DNA from: CAKSFT01 sp045544615
Lineage (GTDB): Bacteria > Bacillota > Clostridia > UBA1381
Length of the DNA: 64,000 bases
Assembly: GCA_045544615.1 (NCBI GenBank)
Contig: JAZPZI010000020.1
Coordinates: 1 to 64,000 of the forward strand
Direction of reading: 5' to 3'
The notes under the pieces were generated by a model. That model was not told the origin of the DNA. It searched no databases and saw only the letters and a list, made by a program, of their open reading frames with translations. Below are positions 51,753 through 60,327 of this stretch, in pieces. Both the position numbers and the translations under genes were made by a program. Positions within the stretch are counted from its first letter, which is position 1. Every line of letters starts with the position of its first letter.

Positions 51753-52594
51753 TTTGAAGCCCCCTTCCAGAACTTAATCTTATCGAGGCTCTTCGGTGCT
51801 TCTTTAGGTGTAATTGCTTTTTTAATTGCACGCTTTAACGATTCACCGTCAAGGTTACGTGTAAGCGTTCCCCTGATTGCCAATGAAATCTTTCCTGTCT
51901 CCTCCGATACTACAATAACAAGTGCATCCGATGCCTCAGACATACCGAGTGCTGCTCTGTGTCTTGTTCCCAACTCACGAGAGAGGTTCTTGTTCTCGGT
52001 AAGCGGCAGTACACATGCAGCCGAATAAATTCTGTCGCCTCTGATTATTACCGCACCGTCGTGGAGCGGAGTTTTTGGTACAAATATATTCTCTAAAAGT
52101 GCCGCAGAGATATGTGAATCAACAACAATACCGTTTTCTGCATACTCTCCAACCGCTGTGTTTCTCTCAATGACAATCAACGCACCGATTCGCTCTCTTG
52201 ACATATTGACAGCTGCCTCGGTTATTTCGGTAATTACCGTCTCTTCTGCCTCTTCGGTTCTTGTACCCGAAAAATCTATAAGCTTTCCGATTTTGGATGT
52301 ACCCATCTTCTCGAGCATACGGCGAAGCTCGGGCTGAAAGAGCACAATCAATGCAAAAGCACCTATCTGGAGTGTGTTTCTTAAGATATAGTTTACGGCG
52401 GTAAGATTTAACCACTCACTTATCGGAAGCGAGAGCAAAATAATAGCAACGCCCTTCAAAAGCTGACGAGCTCTGGTTTCGTGAATCATCTTCATAAGAT
52501 AATAAACCAGGAAAATTATAATTAAAATATCTATTATGTCCGAGATCTTCATCATCTGAACAAATCGGGTTATATATGTAACAAGTCCGCTCAT
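51749..52594 (-). CDS. cdaA: Diadenylate cyclase CdaA
   Basis: 281 residues with three N-terminal membrane helices. The DAC domain carries the catalytic LHDGAVII and GTRHRAALG motifs. It makes cyclic-di-AMP from two ATP, controlling potassium and turgor. A reverse-strand extended -10 (TATGCTATAAT at about 52632-52642) marks the operon promoter. Confidence 0.95.
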   Translation of the reverse strand: MSGLVTYITRFVQMMKISDIIDILIIIFLVYYLMKMIHETRARQLLKGVAIILLSLPISEWLNLTAVNYILRNTLQIGAFALIVLFQPELRRMLEKMGTSKIGKLIDFSGTRTEEAEETVITEITEAAVNMSRERIGALIVIERNTAVGEYAENGIVVDSHISAALLENIFVPKTPLHDGAVIIRGDRIYSAACVLPLTENKNLSRELGTRHRAALGMSEASDALVIVVSEETGKISLAIRGTLTRNLDGESLKRAIKKAITPKEAPKSLDKIKFWKGASK

Positions 52595-52713
52595 TTTCCA
52601 CTCTCCCTATCAATATTATTCCTTATTTTATATTATAGCATAAACCTCAAAAAAAGAAAAGGGATTTTTAAAAGAAATTTCTACCTTTGAGGGATTTTTT
52701 TCGCATGCCTTGA

Positions 52714-52741
52714 TTGACTTTTTTTGAAAATGCAATATAAT
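52714..52741 (+). promoter_or_regulatory. Promoter of the LTA-synthase-like gene
   Basis: TTGACT (52714-52719), 16 bp, TATAAT (52736-52741). Confidence 0.6.
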
Positions 52742-52773
52742 AAAAGTATCAATTACGATTGGAGCGACTTTTT

Positions 52774-54744
52774 TTGAAAAAAATCCTTACTTTCCTTGAT
52801 AAGCAACCGATTGTTTTTACCGTAATCCTGTCGGTTATTCTGAACTTTTTTATAGAATGCCTTGCAAGATTTTCAATTTTTGAAACGGTTGCATTCACAA
52901 TTAAAAACCCGTTTATATTTGTCTATAACACCGTAATAATTCTCTTTACACTATCGGTTGCGCTTTATTTTTCGAAGCGGCATTCGGTATATCTTCTGGT
53001 TTCATTTTTGTGGGTAACGCTCGGTGTGGTAAACTTTATACTTATGCTACTTCGTGGTACTCCGCTCTCGGCGGTTGATTTTGTGATTTTCAAAACCGGC
53101 ATAACCCTTGTTCATCTTTATATCAGCTGGCCGCTTCTGATACTTCTTATACTTCTTGCAGTTGGTGCAATAGCAGGAATTATAGCGGTATTTGTAAAGG
53201 GTAAAAGCCTGAAACCATCATACATCAAAGCCGTAATCGTGAGCTTGCTCTGTGCTTTTTCAATAACTATGACATCACAAAAAATCCTCACATCGGAGGA
53301 GGTTGTTGCCGCAAACAGAGACCTTGCAAAAACCTATGAAGACTTTGGATTTGCCTGTTGCTTTTCTTATAGTCTTTTCGGGCAGGGCATCGACCAACCC
53401 GAGAACTACTCGCATGAGGCAATCGAAAATATCATATCAACAATAGATGCCAATACCGACAAAACTCCCGATAAAAAACCGAATATCATATATGTTCAGC
53501 TCGAATCATTCTTTAACCCCGAGTATCTCGATATACCGGGTCTGAAATTTTCGGCTGAACCCATACCGAACTTCAAAGCCATGATGGTTCATTATCCCGG
53601 TGGATTTTTGAAAGTTCCTGCATTCGGCGGCGGAACGGCAAATACCGAATTTGAAGTTCTGACACAGCTGAACTTAAAAAGCTTCGGACTTGCAGAATTT
53701 CCATATACAGGCGCCCTGAAAGAACGCTCGGTAGAAACACCTGCTTTTTCACTAAAGCCGCTTGGATACACCTCACACGCAATGCACAATCACACCGGAA
53801 CTTTCTATGACCGTGATATTGTCTACAAAAACCTCGGCTTTGACACCTTTACACCGATTGAGTATATGAAAGACGCAGAGCGAAATCCCCAGGGCTGGTC
53901 GAAGGACTACATCCTCGAAAATGAGATTATGGGTGCACTCTCATCAACTCCCGGCAAGGACTTCATTTTTGCAGTATCGGTTCAGGGACACGGTCAGTAT
54001 CCGTCGGAATTTGACGGCAGGCTCCCGATTGAGGTATCGGGCATAACAGACCCCGAAATGAAGACCAATCTTGAATACTATCTCTGGCAGATAAACGAAA
54101 TGGACGACTTTATCGGAAGGCTTACCCGAACACTTTCAACCCACCCCGAGGATACGGTTGTCGTATTCTATGGCGACCATCTGCCCGCTCTTAAAATCGG
54201 CGAAGAAAACAGCAAAAATATCGGCCAATACCCGACAACCTGCGACCGATTCACTACCGAATATGTAATCTGGTCAAACTTTTCACTCGACGGTAAGGAT
54301 GAGGATATCCCTGCTAACAGACTCACTCCGAGGGTTATGTCACTACTCGGGATGGATGCAGGCATTACAACAAAGGTAAATCAAAACCCAAAGCTTTCAG
54401 ATGCACAGAAAAACTCATATAACAAACTGATTGCCTATGACCTGTTCTATGGCGAACGCTACATCACAAACACCATAGACCTCACCCCACCACAAATGAA
54501 GCTCGGTTACAACGAAATCCTGATTGAGTCGGTCTTTGTTGATGCCGGTTCGGGATATGTCTCGGGCAAAGGCTTTAACCGATACAGCAAGGTCAATATC
54601 GACGGCAAAGAGGTCGATACCGAGTTCGTTTCGGCAGAGCTTCTGAAGTTCTCCGCAGACGACCTGAAAAAAGGTGATGCGGTATGTGTGACCCAGGAGG
54701 CAGAAATCAAGACATTGGGTGCAACAAATACACTCATATATTAA
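52774..54744 (+). CDS. Lipoteichoic acid synthase-like phosphoglycerol transferase
   Basis: 656 residues from TTG 52774, set by GGAG at 52761-52764; TTG 52759 overlaps that site. About five N-terminal membrane helices are followed by an extracellular sulfatase-fold domain. Metal and nucleophile motifs are VQLESFFNPE, the catalytic Thr region GGGTANTEFEVL, MHNHTGTFYDRD and FYGDHLPAL. LtaS-type enzymes polymerise glycerol phosphate from phosphatidylglycerol. The last ~80 residues form an extra beta domain not found in canonical LtaS. The exact polymer made is uncertain. Confidence 0.88.
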   Translation: MKKILTFLDKQPIVFTVILSVILNFFIECLARFSIFETVAFTIKNPFIFVYNTVIILFTLSVALYFSKRHSVYLLVSFLWVTLGVVNFILMLLRGTPLSAVDFVIFKTGITLVHLYISWPLLILLILLAVGAIAGIIAVFVKGKSLKPSYIKAVIVSLLCAFSITMTSQKILTSEEVVAANRDLAKTYEDFGFACCFSYSLFGQGIDQPENYSHEAIENIISTIDANTDKTPDKKPNIIYVQLESFFNPEYLDIPGLKFSAEPIPNFKAMMVHYPGGFLKVPAFGGGTANTEFEVLTQLNLKSFGLAEFPYTGALKERSVETPAFSLKPLGYTSHAMHNHTGTFYDRDIVYKNLGFDTFTPIEYMKDAERNPQGWSKDYILENEIMGALSSTPGKDFIFAVSVQGHGQYPSEFDGRLPIEVSGITDPEMKTNLEYYLWQINEMDDFIGRLTRTLSTHPEDTVVVFYGDHLPALKIGEENSKNIGQYPTTCDRFTTEYVIWSNFSLDGKDEDIPANRLTPRVMSLLGMDAGITTKVNQNPKLSDAQKNSYNKLIAYDLFYGERYITNTIDLTPPQMKLGYNEILIESVFVDAGSGYVSGKGFNRYSKVNIDGKEVDTEFVSAELLKFSADDLKKGDAVCVTQEAEIKTLGATNTLIY

Positions 54745-54777
54745 AAAAGCTTGCTCTTTAAAAGAGCAAGCTTTTTT
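54743..54777. terminator. Bidirectional terminator between the LTA-synthase-like gene and pcrA
   Basis: A long perfect stem containing AAGCTTGCTCTTT and its complement, with A- and T-runs. Confidence 0.9.
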
Positions 54778-56971
54778 AATTATCAACTTTCTCAAGCTTT
54801 GCAAATATCGCCATAAGTTGCTTCGTTCCAACACTGTCGAATGCGATTTCAAGGCGCATATCCTTGCCGAAGCTTTGTGCCGAAAGCACAATTCCTCGCC
54901 CGAATTTGCGGTGTTGGACAACATCTCCAACCTTGAAATCCACCGAAGCTCCCGTATCAACCTTCTTCTCGGGTGACTGATAGAGCTGTGCCCAGAAATT
55001 CTTTGTTCCGTCTTCACGTCTTTCTCTTGAAAATTCAGGCCGTGCCGCCTTCTTTTCGTTCAGACTCTCGGTATATTCCTCCGGCACTTCACGCAAAAAT
55101 CTCGACGGTACATTAACCGTTGTTCTGCCGTAGATTGTGCGGTGCTCGGTGTTTGTTATATATAGCTGTTGCTTTGCACGTGTTATTGCAACATAGCACA
55201 GTCGTCTTTCTTCCTCAACATCCTCGTCGCTTTCGCATCTGCCCGACGGGAACAGTCCTTCCTCCATACCTGTTAAGAACACTATCGGGAACTCAAGTCC
55301 CTTTGCACTGTGGATTGTCATCATAACCGCCGCATCCTGGTCTTCGTCATACGCATCAACATCGGCTATCAGCGAAATCTCCTCAAGGAGTCCGCCGAGT
55401 GTAGGGTCAACATTCTCCTTTGCATACTCGGCTACAACCGTGATAAATTCCTGCAGGTTCTCAAGTCGGGTTTTCGCCTCAACGGTATCCTCTGCCTCAA
55501 GCATCGGTACATATCCACTATCCCGCATAACACGCTCAACAAACGCCACCAGGTCGTCTGTATCGGATGCCTTTTTCATATCAGAAATAAGCCTTGAAAA
55601 CTCCACAAGCTTCATCGCCGCACGGGAGAGCTCTGGGTATATATGCGCATTTTTCACCACTTCCCACACGCTTGTACCCTCGGCATCTGCTATATCTGTC
55701 GCCTTGTCCATTGTAGCATTTCCAATACCACGCTTCGGCTCGTTTATTATTCTTTTCAGGCTCACACTGTCCGCACCGTTATGAATAACACGAAGGTATG
55801 CGATTATGTCCTTTATTTCCTTTCGGTCATAGAATCTCAAGCCCGCTAAAACCCTATACGGAATCGCATTTCGCATAAGCATTTCTTCTATAACACGGGA
55901 CTGCGAGTTTGTGCGGTATAAAATTGCAACATCGGAATAATTCGCACCGTCTCTTACCGCCTCGTCTATCTTTTGTGCAATAAATCCGCCCTCATTATAC
56001 TCGTTATCGGCACGGAAAAGCTTAACCTTTTCGCCCCTGTCATTCTCGGTCCAGAGTGCTTTTGCCTTTCTGCCACGGTTGTTCCCGATAACTCCGTTTG
56101 CAGTATCTAAGATATTCTGGGTTGAGCGGTAATTCTGCTCAAGCTTTATCACCTTTGCATCGGCAAACTCATCCTCAAAACCGAGGATGTTCTGAATGTT
56201 TGCGCCTCTGAATTTATAGATACTCTGGTCGTCATCACCCACAACGCAGATGTTTCTCGTACCCTGTGCAAGAAGGCTTATCAGCATATACTGAACATTG
56301 TTGGTGTCCTGGTACTCGTCGACCATGATATAGCGGAATCTCCTCTGATATCTCTCCAGAACATCAGGGTTTTCCGATAAAATTTTTACCGTATTTAGAA
56401 TTATATCGTCAAAATCGAGAGCATTATTTATCTTGAGCTTTTTCTGATATCTCGCATAGATTTCAGCGACTCTTTTGTTAAAATAATTGCCTTCATTTAC
56501 CAGAAGATAATCCTCGGCACTCTGCATATTATCCTTCGCCTTGCTTATAATAGATGCAATCATCCTCGGCGGAAACATCTTATCGTCAAGGTCTAAGTCT
56601 TTTATACATTCCTTGATAAGCGTGCCGCTGTCTGCGCTGTCATATATAACAAAATCACGCTCATAGCCCAGAAGATGGATTGTGCTTCTTAAAATTTTAA
56701 CGCACGCCGAATGGAATGTGCTTATCCACATATCATCCGCTTTTTCGCCGAGCAGTCGCTCGATTCGCTCATACATTTCCTTTGCCGCCTTGTTGGTAAA
56801 GGTTATCGCTAAAATATTAAACGGACTTATATCTTTTTCTTCTATCATATATGCAATGCGGTTTACCAAAACGGTGGTTTTTCCGCTTCCTGCACCTGCC
56901 AAGACCAGCACAGGGCCCTCGGTTGCAAGCACAGCCTCACGTTGCATCGGATTTAAATTACCAAGTTCCAT
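54776..56971 (-). CDS. pcrA: UvrD/PcrA-type superfamily 1 DNA helicase
   Basis: 731 residues. Q motif NLNPMQREAV, Walker A LAGAGSGKTTVL, Walker B region VDEYQDTN, motif III GDDDQSIYKFRGA, motif VI VAITRAKQQLYI, and a C-terminal PcrA beta domain (KVGDVVQHRKFGRGIV). A 3'-5' helicase for repair, replication-transcription conflicts and plasmid replication. Full length. An ordinary chromosomal gene. Confidence 0.95.
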   Translation of the reverse strand: MELGNLNPMQREAVLATEGPVLVLAGAGSGKTTVLVNRIAYMIEEKDISPFNILAITFTNKAAKEMYERIERLLGEKADDMWISTFHSACVKILRSTIHLLGYERDFVIYDSADSGTLIKECIKDLDLDDKMFPPRMIASIISKAKDNMQSAEDYLLVNEGNYFNKRVAEIYARYQKKLKINNALDFDDIILNTVKILSENPDVLERYQRRFRYIMVDEYQDTNNVQYMLISLLAQGTRNICVVGDDDQSIYKFRGANIQNILGFEDEFADAKVIKLEQNYRSTQNILDTANGVIGNNRGRKAKALWTENDRGEKVKLFRADNEYNEGGFIAQKIDEAVRDGANYSDVAILYRTNSQSRVIEEMLMRNAIPYRVLAGLRFYDRKEIKDIIAYLRVIHNGADSVSLKRIINEPKRGIGNATMDKATDIADAEGTSVWEVVKNAHIYPELSRAAMKLVEFSRLISDMKKASDTDDLVAFVERVMRDSGYVPMLEAEDTVEAKTRLENLQEFITVVAEYAKENVDPTLGGLLEEISLIADVDAYDEDQDAAVMMTIHSAKGLEFPIVFLTGMEEGLFPSGRCESDEDVEEERRLCYVAITRAKQQLYITNTEHRTIYGRTTVNVPSRFLREVPEEYTESLNEKKAARPEFSRERREDGTKNFWAQLYQSPEKKVDTGASVDFKVGDVVQHRKFGRGIVLSAQSFGKDMRLEIAFDSVGTKQLMAIFAKLEKVDN

Positions 56972-57044
56972 ATTCCCTCCGAAATTTTTTAAAAATCTAT
57001 ACGATAAGTATAACGTACCGTATATTTTAATTATAGTCTAAAAT

Positions 57045-57392
57045 TTAGTTTTTCTTTGCAGTTGTTATTGACGCAATCAACTTTCTCCTAATAATACCAC
57101 AGTTGTTTCTTAATGCTTTATATGCTTCTTCACTTATTTTTTTCTTTCTATATATCAATTCAAGCCAATATTCCGTTTCCGAGCTTTCTTTTAACGCAAT
57201 CTCCAGTTTGTGTATAAAATCCGCTCTGCTTTGAGCATATTTTGCCTCATGAATATTTGCACCAATTGAAGATGATGAGCGTAATAATTGATTTACATAT
57301 ACACTACATCCTTTTATATTATCACATATATCTGAAATAGCAAGTGCAAATTCTATAGATTCTTCCCTCAATTGATTTTTATTATGCTCCAT
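57045..57392 (-). CDS. Four-helix-bundle protein (23S rRNA intervening-sequence/S23 type)
   Basis: 115 residues from ATG 57392, with AAGAGGAG just upstream. The frame stays open to 57623, but that part merely translates the palindromic leader. Family marks are LREESIEFALAISDICD, the central QLLRSSSSIGANIHEAKYA with the conserved Asn-Glu, and KLEIALKESSETEYWLELI. The fold is a pentamer-forming four-helix bundle, also found as ORFs inside 23S rRNA intervening sequences and as the Avd factor of diversity-generating retroelements. Its biochemical role outside those is unknown. Its mRNA leader is the hairpin ladder at 57407-57605, so it may bind such RNA or DNA. Confidence 0.85.
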   Translation of the reverse strand: MEHNKNQLREESIEFALAISDICDNIKGCSVYVNQLLRSSSSIGANIHEAKYAQSRADFIHKLEIALKESSETEYWLELIYRKKKISEEAYKALRNNCGIIRRKLIASITTAKKN

Positions 57393-57406
57393 ACCTTCTC
57401 CTCTTG

Positions 57407-57605
57407 TCGATATGCAATCTCCGATTGCTCGATATTTTTGCTGTCGCAAAATCGATATGTTTTTCGTTACACTGAAAAACTCGATATGATATAAATCTCG
57501 TTGCCAAAGGCAACATATCGAGCCGTAAGGCATATCGAGTTCCATCGGAACATATCGAAAATCTCGCAAGAGATTTATATCGACGATTTCATCTTTGATG
57601 AAATC
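57407..57605. repeat. Hairpin ladder: eight hairpins joined by TCGATAT/ATATCGA heptamers
   Basis: On the + strand, TCGATAT occurs at 57407, 57429, 57452 and 57481, and its complement ATATCGA at 57515, 57532, 57552 and 57577. The four left and four right copies can pair in nested order. Each interval holds one hairpin: GCAATC-GATTGC, TTTTGC-GCAAAA, GTTTTTC-GAAAAAC, then apical GTTGCC-GGCAAC, then GCC-GGC, GTTCC-GGAAC, AAATCTC-GAGATTT. A last one, GATTTCATC-GATGAAATC, stands outside. The whole lies directly ahead of the four-helix-bundle gene on the reverse strand, with nothing else between 57393 and spoIVB. Confidence 0.85.
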
Positions 57606-57732
57606 ATTATAACACACTTTCAAAAAAAATTCTACATATATTTACAACAATTAAAAAAATTTCACCTGTCTTCTTTCCAGTATATCTTTTTTCGTTTGCG
57701 GAAAAGTTAATTTTGAAGTGAGGTGTTTTAAA

Positions 57733-58971
57733 TTGTTCAAAAAATCGCATATTTTCTATCTTTTTCCAATATTCTTCCTTGCTTTTTTTATATTCTGCTA
57801 CCTGTCGGTTCCCGACTCGGTCAGCCTGAGTGAGGGTTCTAGATACCTTATCGAGCTCAATCCCGCTTTGAATGTTTCAAAAAAGACGGTGCCTGCATCG
57901 GCACAGGATGCTCAATCGGTCAAGCCTACGCCCGACGGCATCGAACTCAATGCCGAATCGGCAGGAAAATATACCCTTGGCATAAAAATGTTTGACTTTA
58001 TCCCACTAAAAAATATTGAGGTAAACATTTCGCCACAATACTCGGTCATACCCTCAGGCGAGCCGATAGGGATAAAGATTTTTGCCGACGGCCTTCTTAT
58101 TATAAATGTATCGGATGTAAATACCGGCGCCGGCACAGCCTCACCTGCAACATCTGCAGGGCTTGTTCCCGGCGACCGCATAATCTCTGCAAACTCCGAA
58201 ATGCCTGCCACATCGGAGGAACTCTCGAAAATCGTAAACTCAGCAGAGGGCGAAATCCTTTTGGAGATTATGCGTGATAATGAAAAAATCACTATTCCAA
58301 TCACACCGGCAGTATCTTCGGATGACGGAAGAAAAAAACTCGGCATCTGGGTCAGGGACAGCACCGCAGGTGTCGGAACCATGACCTTTTACGACCCGAA
58401 AACCTCAACCTTTGCAACACTCGGCCACGCAATCACCGATGTTGATACAGGCGATATTATAACGCCAAAGCGCGGGACTCTTTGTGACTGTGAGATAATA
58501 TCTGTCAAAAAAGGAACCTCGGGCGAACCCGGTGAGATTTCCGGAGTCTTTGGCGAAGAAAACCTCGGCGATATTTTAATGAACTCGTCGCTCGGTGTAT
58601 ACGGCAGACTCACATCACCCGAAAAGCTCGACGATACCGGATATATCCCCGTCGCTACACGTTTTGAGGTAAAGCAGGGCGAGGCTTATATCCTCTCCGA
58701 TGTTGACGGGTGCGGTGTCAAAAAATATTCGGTTATGATTGACGAGGTTTCAAAATCAGAAAAGGTTGATAACAAAGGTCTTGTGATTTCGGTCACCGAC
58801 CCGGTCCTTTTAGAGAAAACAGGCGGTATAGTTCAGGGAATGAGCGGGTCTCCAGTGATTCAAAATGGGAAGCTGGTTGGTGCCGTTACGCATGTTTTCG
58901 TAAACGATCCTACGAGAGGATATGGAATTTTTATAGAAAACATGTTGGCTGAGGCAGAAGAAATTAAATAG
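57733..58971 (+). CDS. spoIVB: SpoIVB signalling peptidase
   Basis: 412 residues from TTG 57733 (GAGGTG 7 bp upstream). An N-terminal membrane anchor, a PDZ domain at about residues 110-185 (GLVPGDRIISANSE) and the S55 peptidase domain. The catalytic His is in ATLGHAITD (about residue 232) and Ser in QGMSGSPVIQNG (residue 371). It is secreted into the intermembrane space of the sporangium to activate pro-sigma-K processing. From the catalytic Ser onward, a diverged second copy of the gene's end lies at 61984, so this copy may be a recombinant with an imported 3' end. Confidence 0.94.
   Translation: MFKKSHIFYLFPIFFLAFFIFCYLSVPDSVSLSEGSRYLIELNPALNVSKKTVPASAQDAQSVKPTPDGIELNAESAGKYTLGIKMFDFIPLKNIEVNISPQYSVIPSGEPIGIKIFADGLLIINVSDVNTGAGTASPATSAGLVPGDRIISANSEMPATSEELSKIVNSAEGEILLEIMRDNEKITIPITPAVSSDDGRKKLGIWVRDSTAGVGTMTFYDPKTSTFATLGHAITDVDTGDIITPKRGTLCDCEIISVKKGTSGEPGEISGVFGEENLGDILMNSSLGVYGRLTSPEKLDDTGYIPVATRFEVKQGEAYILSDVDGCGVKKYSVMIDEVSKSEKVDNKGLVISVTDPVLLEKTGGIVQGMSGSPVIQNGKLVGAVTHVFVNDPTRGYGIFIENMLAEAEEIK
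58846..58862 (+). repeat. 17-bp core direct repeat, left copy (in spoIVB)
   Basis: GGGTCTCCAGTGATTCA, identical at 61987-62003, and AATGG follows one base later in both. It spans the catalytic-Ser codons of spoIVB and could be the crossover or attachment core for the 3141-bp segment between the copies. Confidence 0.6.
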
Positions 58972-58976
58972 TGAAA

Positions 58977-59019
58977 ATAGGGATTATTTTTTGTTTTGTA
59001 AAAATAATCCCTACTTTTT
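58977..59019 (+). terminator. Terminator after spoIVB
   Basis: TAGGGATTATTTTT pairs with AAAAATAATCCCTA and is followed by CTTTTT. Confidence 0.85.
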
Positions 59020-59111
59020 GCTTGGTTTTTCTAAAAAAACAGTGTGGTTTTCTTGAATATTAAATATAAATAATGTATAATATATTTATGATTGAATGAA
59101 GGAATATAAAA

Positions 59112-60077
59112 ATGAAAAAAATTATTGATGATACCCGATTAATGATAAAGGCATGCGATTTGTATTACAATGAAAATAAAACCCAACAGCAAATTGCAGA
59201 TATTTTAAATATATCTTATCCGACAGTATCTCGTTTGTTGACCGGTGCTATGAAGCAGAATATTGTAAATATAACAATCCGTAATCTGGATACCGTAAAA
59301 TATTGGGTTTTAGAGCAACAAATCAAAAAAATATATGGTCTTCGGGATGTTTTGATAGTTGATTATGCCGAAGATGATTCTGAAGGAAAATTCAATCTGG
59401 GCTGTGTTGCGTCAAAATATCTGGACAGCCTTTTGTCCCCGGGAGATAAAGTTGGCATTTCTATGGGAGCTACTTTGTATAATATGTCACATGCACCAAT
59501 CACTCGGGCTATAGATAATGTTACATTTGTACCGCTTGTTGGAGGAATGGGAAGATTACGAACAGAGTTGCATTCCAATCACCTTGCAGAAACTTTGGCA
59601 AAAAGGTATGGTGGCAGCTATTTGCCACTATATGCTCCTGCTCGGGTATCAAACAGAATAGTACGCCGAGAATTAAAACATGAACCCGGTGTATCAGAAG
59701 TACTTGCAATGCAAAAAGAGATTTCAATAGCAATGGTAGGAATAGGTTATCCGAATGACAATTCATCAATAAAAGCAACAGGCTATTACAAGGATAATGA
59801 AATACAGTCGCTTTTAAATCGCAATGTTTCAGGTGAGATTTGTATGCAGTTTTATGATATTTCAGGGAATACATCCTTATATAAAAACGATAATACCGTT
59901 ATCGGTGTTAATCTTAATACATTAAAAAAAATTCCATATTCCGTAGCTGTTGCCGGGGGTGCTGATAAAATACCTGCTATTATAGGAGCAATTAACGGAA
60001 AGTATATAAATGTTTTGATTACCGACTACAAGTGTGCAAAGGGGTTAATAACGTATTCAAAAAAAGGAGAAGTATGA
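59112..60077 (+). CDS. SorC/DeoR-type sugar-binding transcriptional regulator
   Basis: 321 residues. An N-terminal HTH (LYYNENKTQQQIADILNIS, YPTVSRLLTGA) and a C-terminal SorC sugar-phosphate sensor with GDKVGISMGATLYNM and FVPLVGGMG. SorC proteins respond to phosphorylated sugars or polyols. It is first of the genes between the two spoIVB ends and overlaps the KTR gene (ATGA). It probably regulates the downstream dehydrogenase and isomerase. The DNA is visibly more AT-rich than spoIVB. Confidence 0.9.
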   Translation: MKKIIDDTRLMIKACDLYYNENKTQQQIADILNISYPTVSRLLTGAMKQNIVNITIRNLDTVKYWVLEQQIKKIYGLRDVLIVDYAEDDSEGKFNLGCVASKYLDSLLSPGDKVGISMGATLYNMSHAPITRAIDNVTFVPLVGGMGRLRTELHSNHLAETLAKRYGGSYLPLYAPARVSNRIVRRELKHEPGVSEVLAMQKEISIAMVGIGYPNDNSSIKATGYYKDNEIQSLLNRNVSGEICMQFYDISGNTSLYKNDNTVIGVNLNTLKKIPYSVAVAGGADKIPAIIGAINGKYINVLITDYKCAKGLITYSKKGEV

Positions 60078-60259
60078 TGATTAATGATGGTGAGGAATGG
60101 GTTTTATGCCCCAGATGTTATAACAAAACCAGGATAAAAATACGGCAGGATACTGTTTTGGAAAAATTTCCTTTGTTTTGTCCCAAATGTAAATCCAATA
60201 CACTTATAAATATAAAAAAATTAAAAATTGAAATAATTAAAGAGCCAGATGCTAATTGA
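60074..60259 (+). CDS. Cysteine-rich KTR-domain protein (mobile-element marker)
   Basis: 61 residues from ATG 60074, AAAGGAGA upstream, overlapping the SorC stop. WVLCPRCYNKTRIKIRQDT, then FPLFCPKCKSNTLI gives two C-x2-C knuckles and the name-giving K-T-R. The family is frequent on Firmicutes conjugative transposons. From memory the family tail is often EPDAKTQSR; here the protein stops after EPDAN, while ACACAGAGCCGA encoding TQSR follows at once in another frame, suggesting a small indel. Its presence in a sugar operon supports transfer of the segment. Confidence 0.82.
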   Translation: MMINDGEEWVLCPRCYNKTRIKIRQDTVLEKFPLFCPKCKSNTLINIKKLKIEIIKEPDAN

Positions 60260-60315
60260 CACAGAGCCGATATTACTTAACTGTTATATTTGTTCTGTGT
60301 CTTTTATTTTTAATA
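60257..60315 (+). terminator. Terminator after the KTR gene
   Basis: GACACAGA (60257-60264) pairs with TCTGTGTC (60294-60301), with a partial inner stem, followed by TTTTATTTTT. The next gene lies just beyond, so its expression depends on read-through or a promoter not identified. Confidence 0.6.
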
Positions 60316-60327
60316 GGAGGGATTATC

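Noticed and set aside
57407..57605. Possible CRISPR array (regular short repeats with variable intervals)
   Set aside because: The repeats are only 7 bp, reverse orientation half-way, and the intervals are self-complementary hairpins of 10-27 nt; no cas genes nearby.
57393..57623. N-terminal extension of the four-helix-bundle protein back to 57623
   Set aside because: It is a translation of the palindromic ladder; a strong ribosome binding site and family alignment place the start at 57392.
60256..60327. Hydrophobic N-terminal extension of the glycerol-1-phosphate dehydrogenase (apparent signal anchor)
   Set aside because: The frame runs through the KTR terminator; TAGGAGGG points to ATG 60328 and the family is cytoplasmic.
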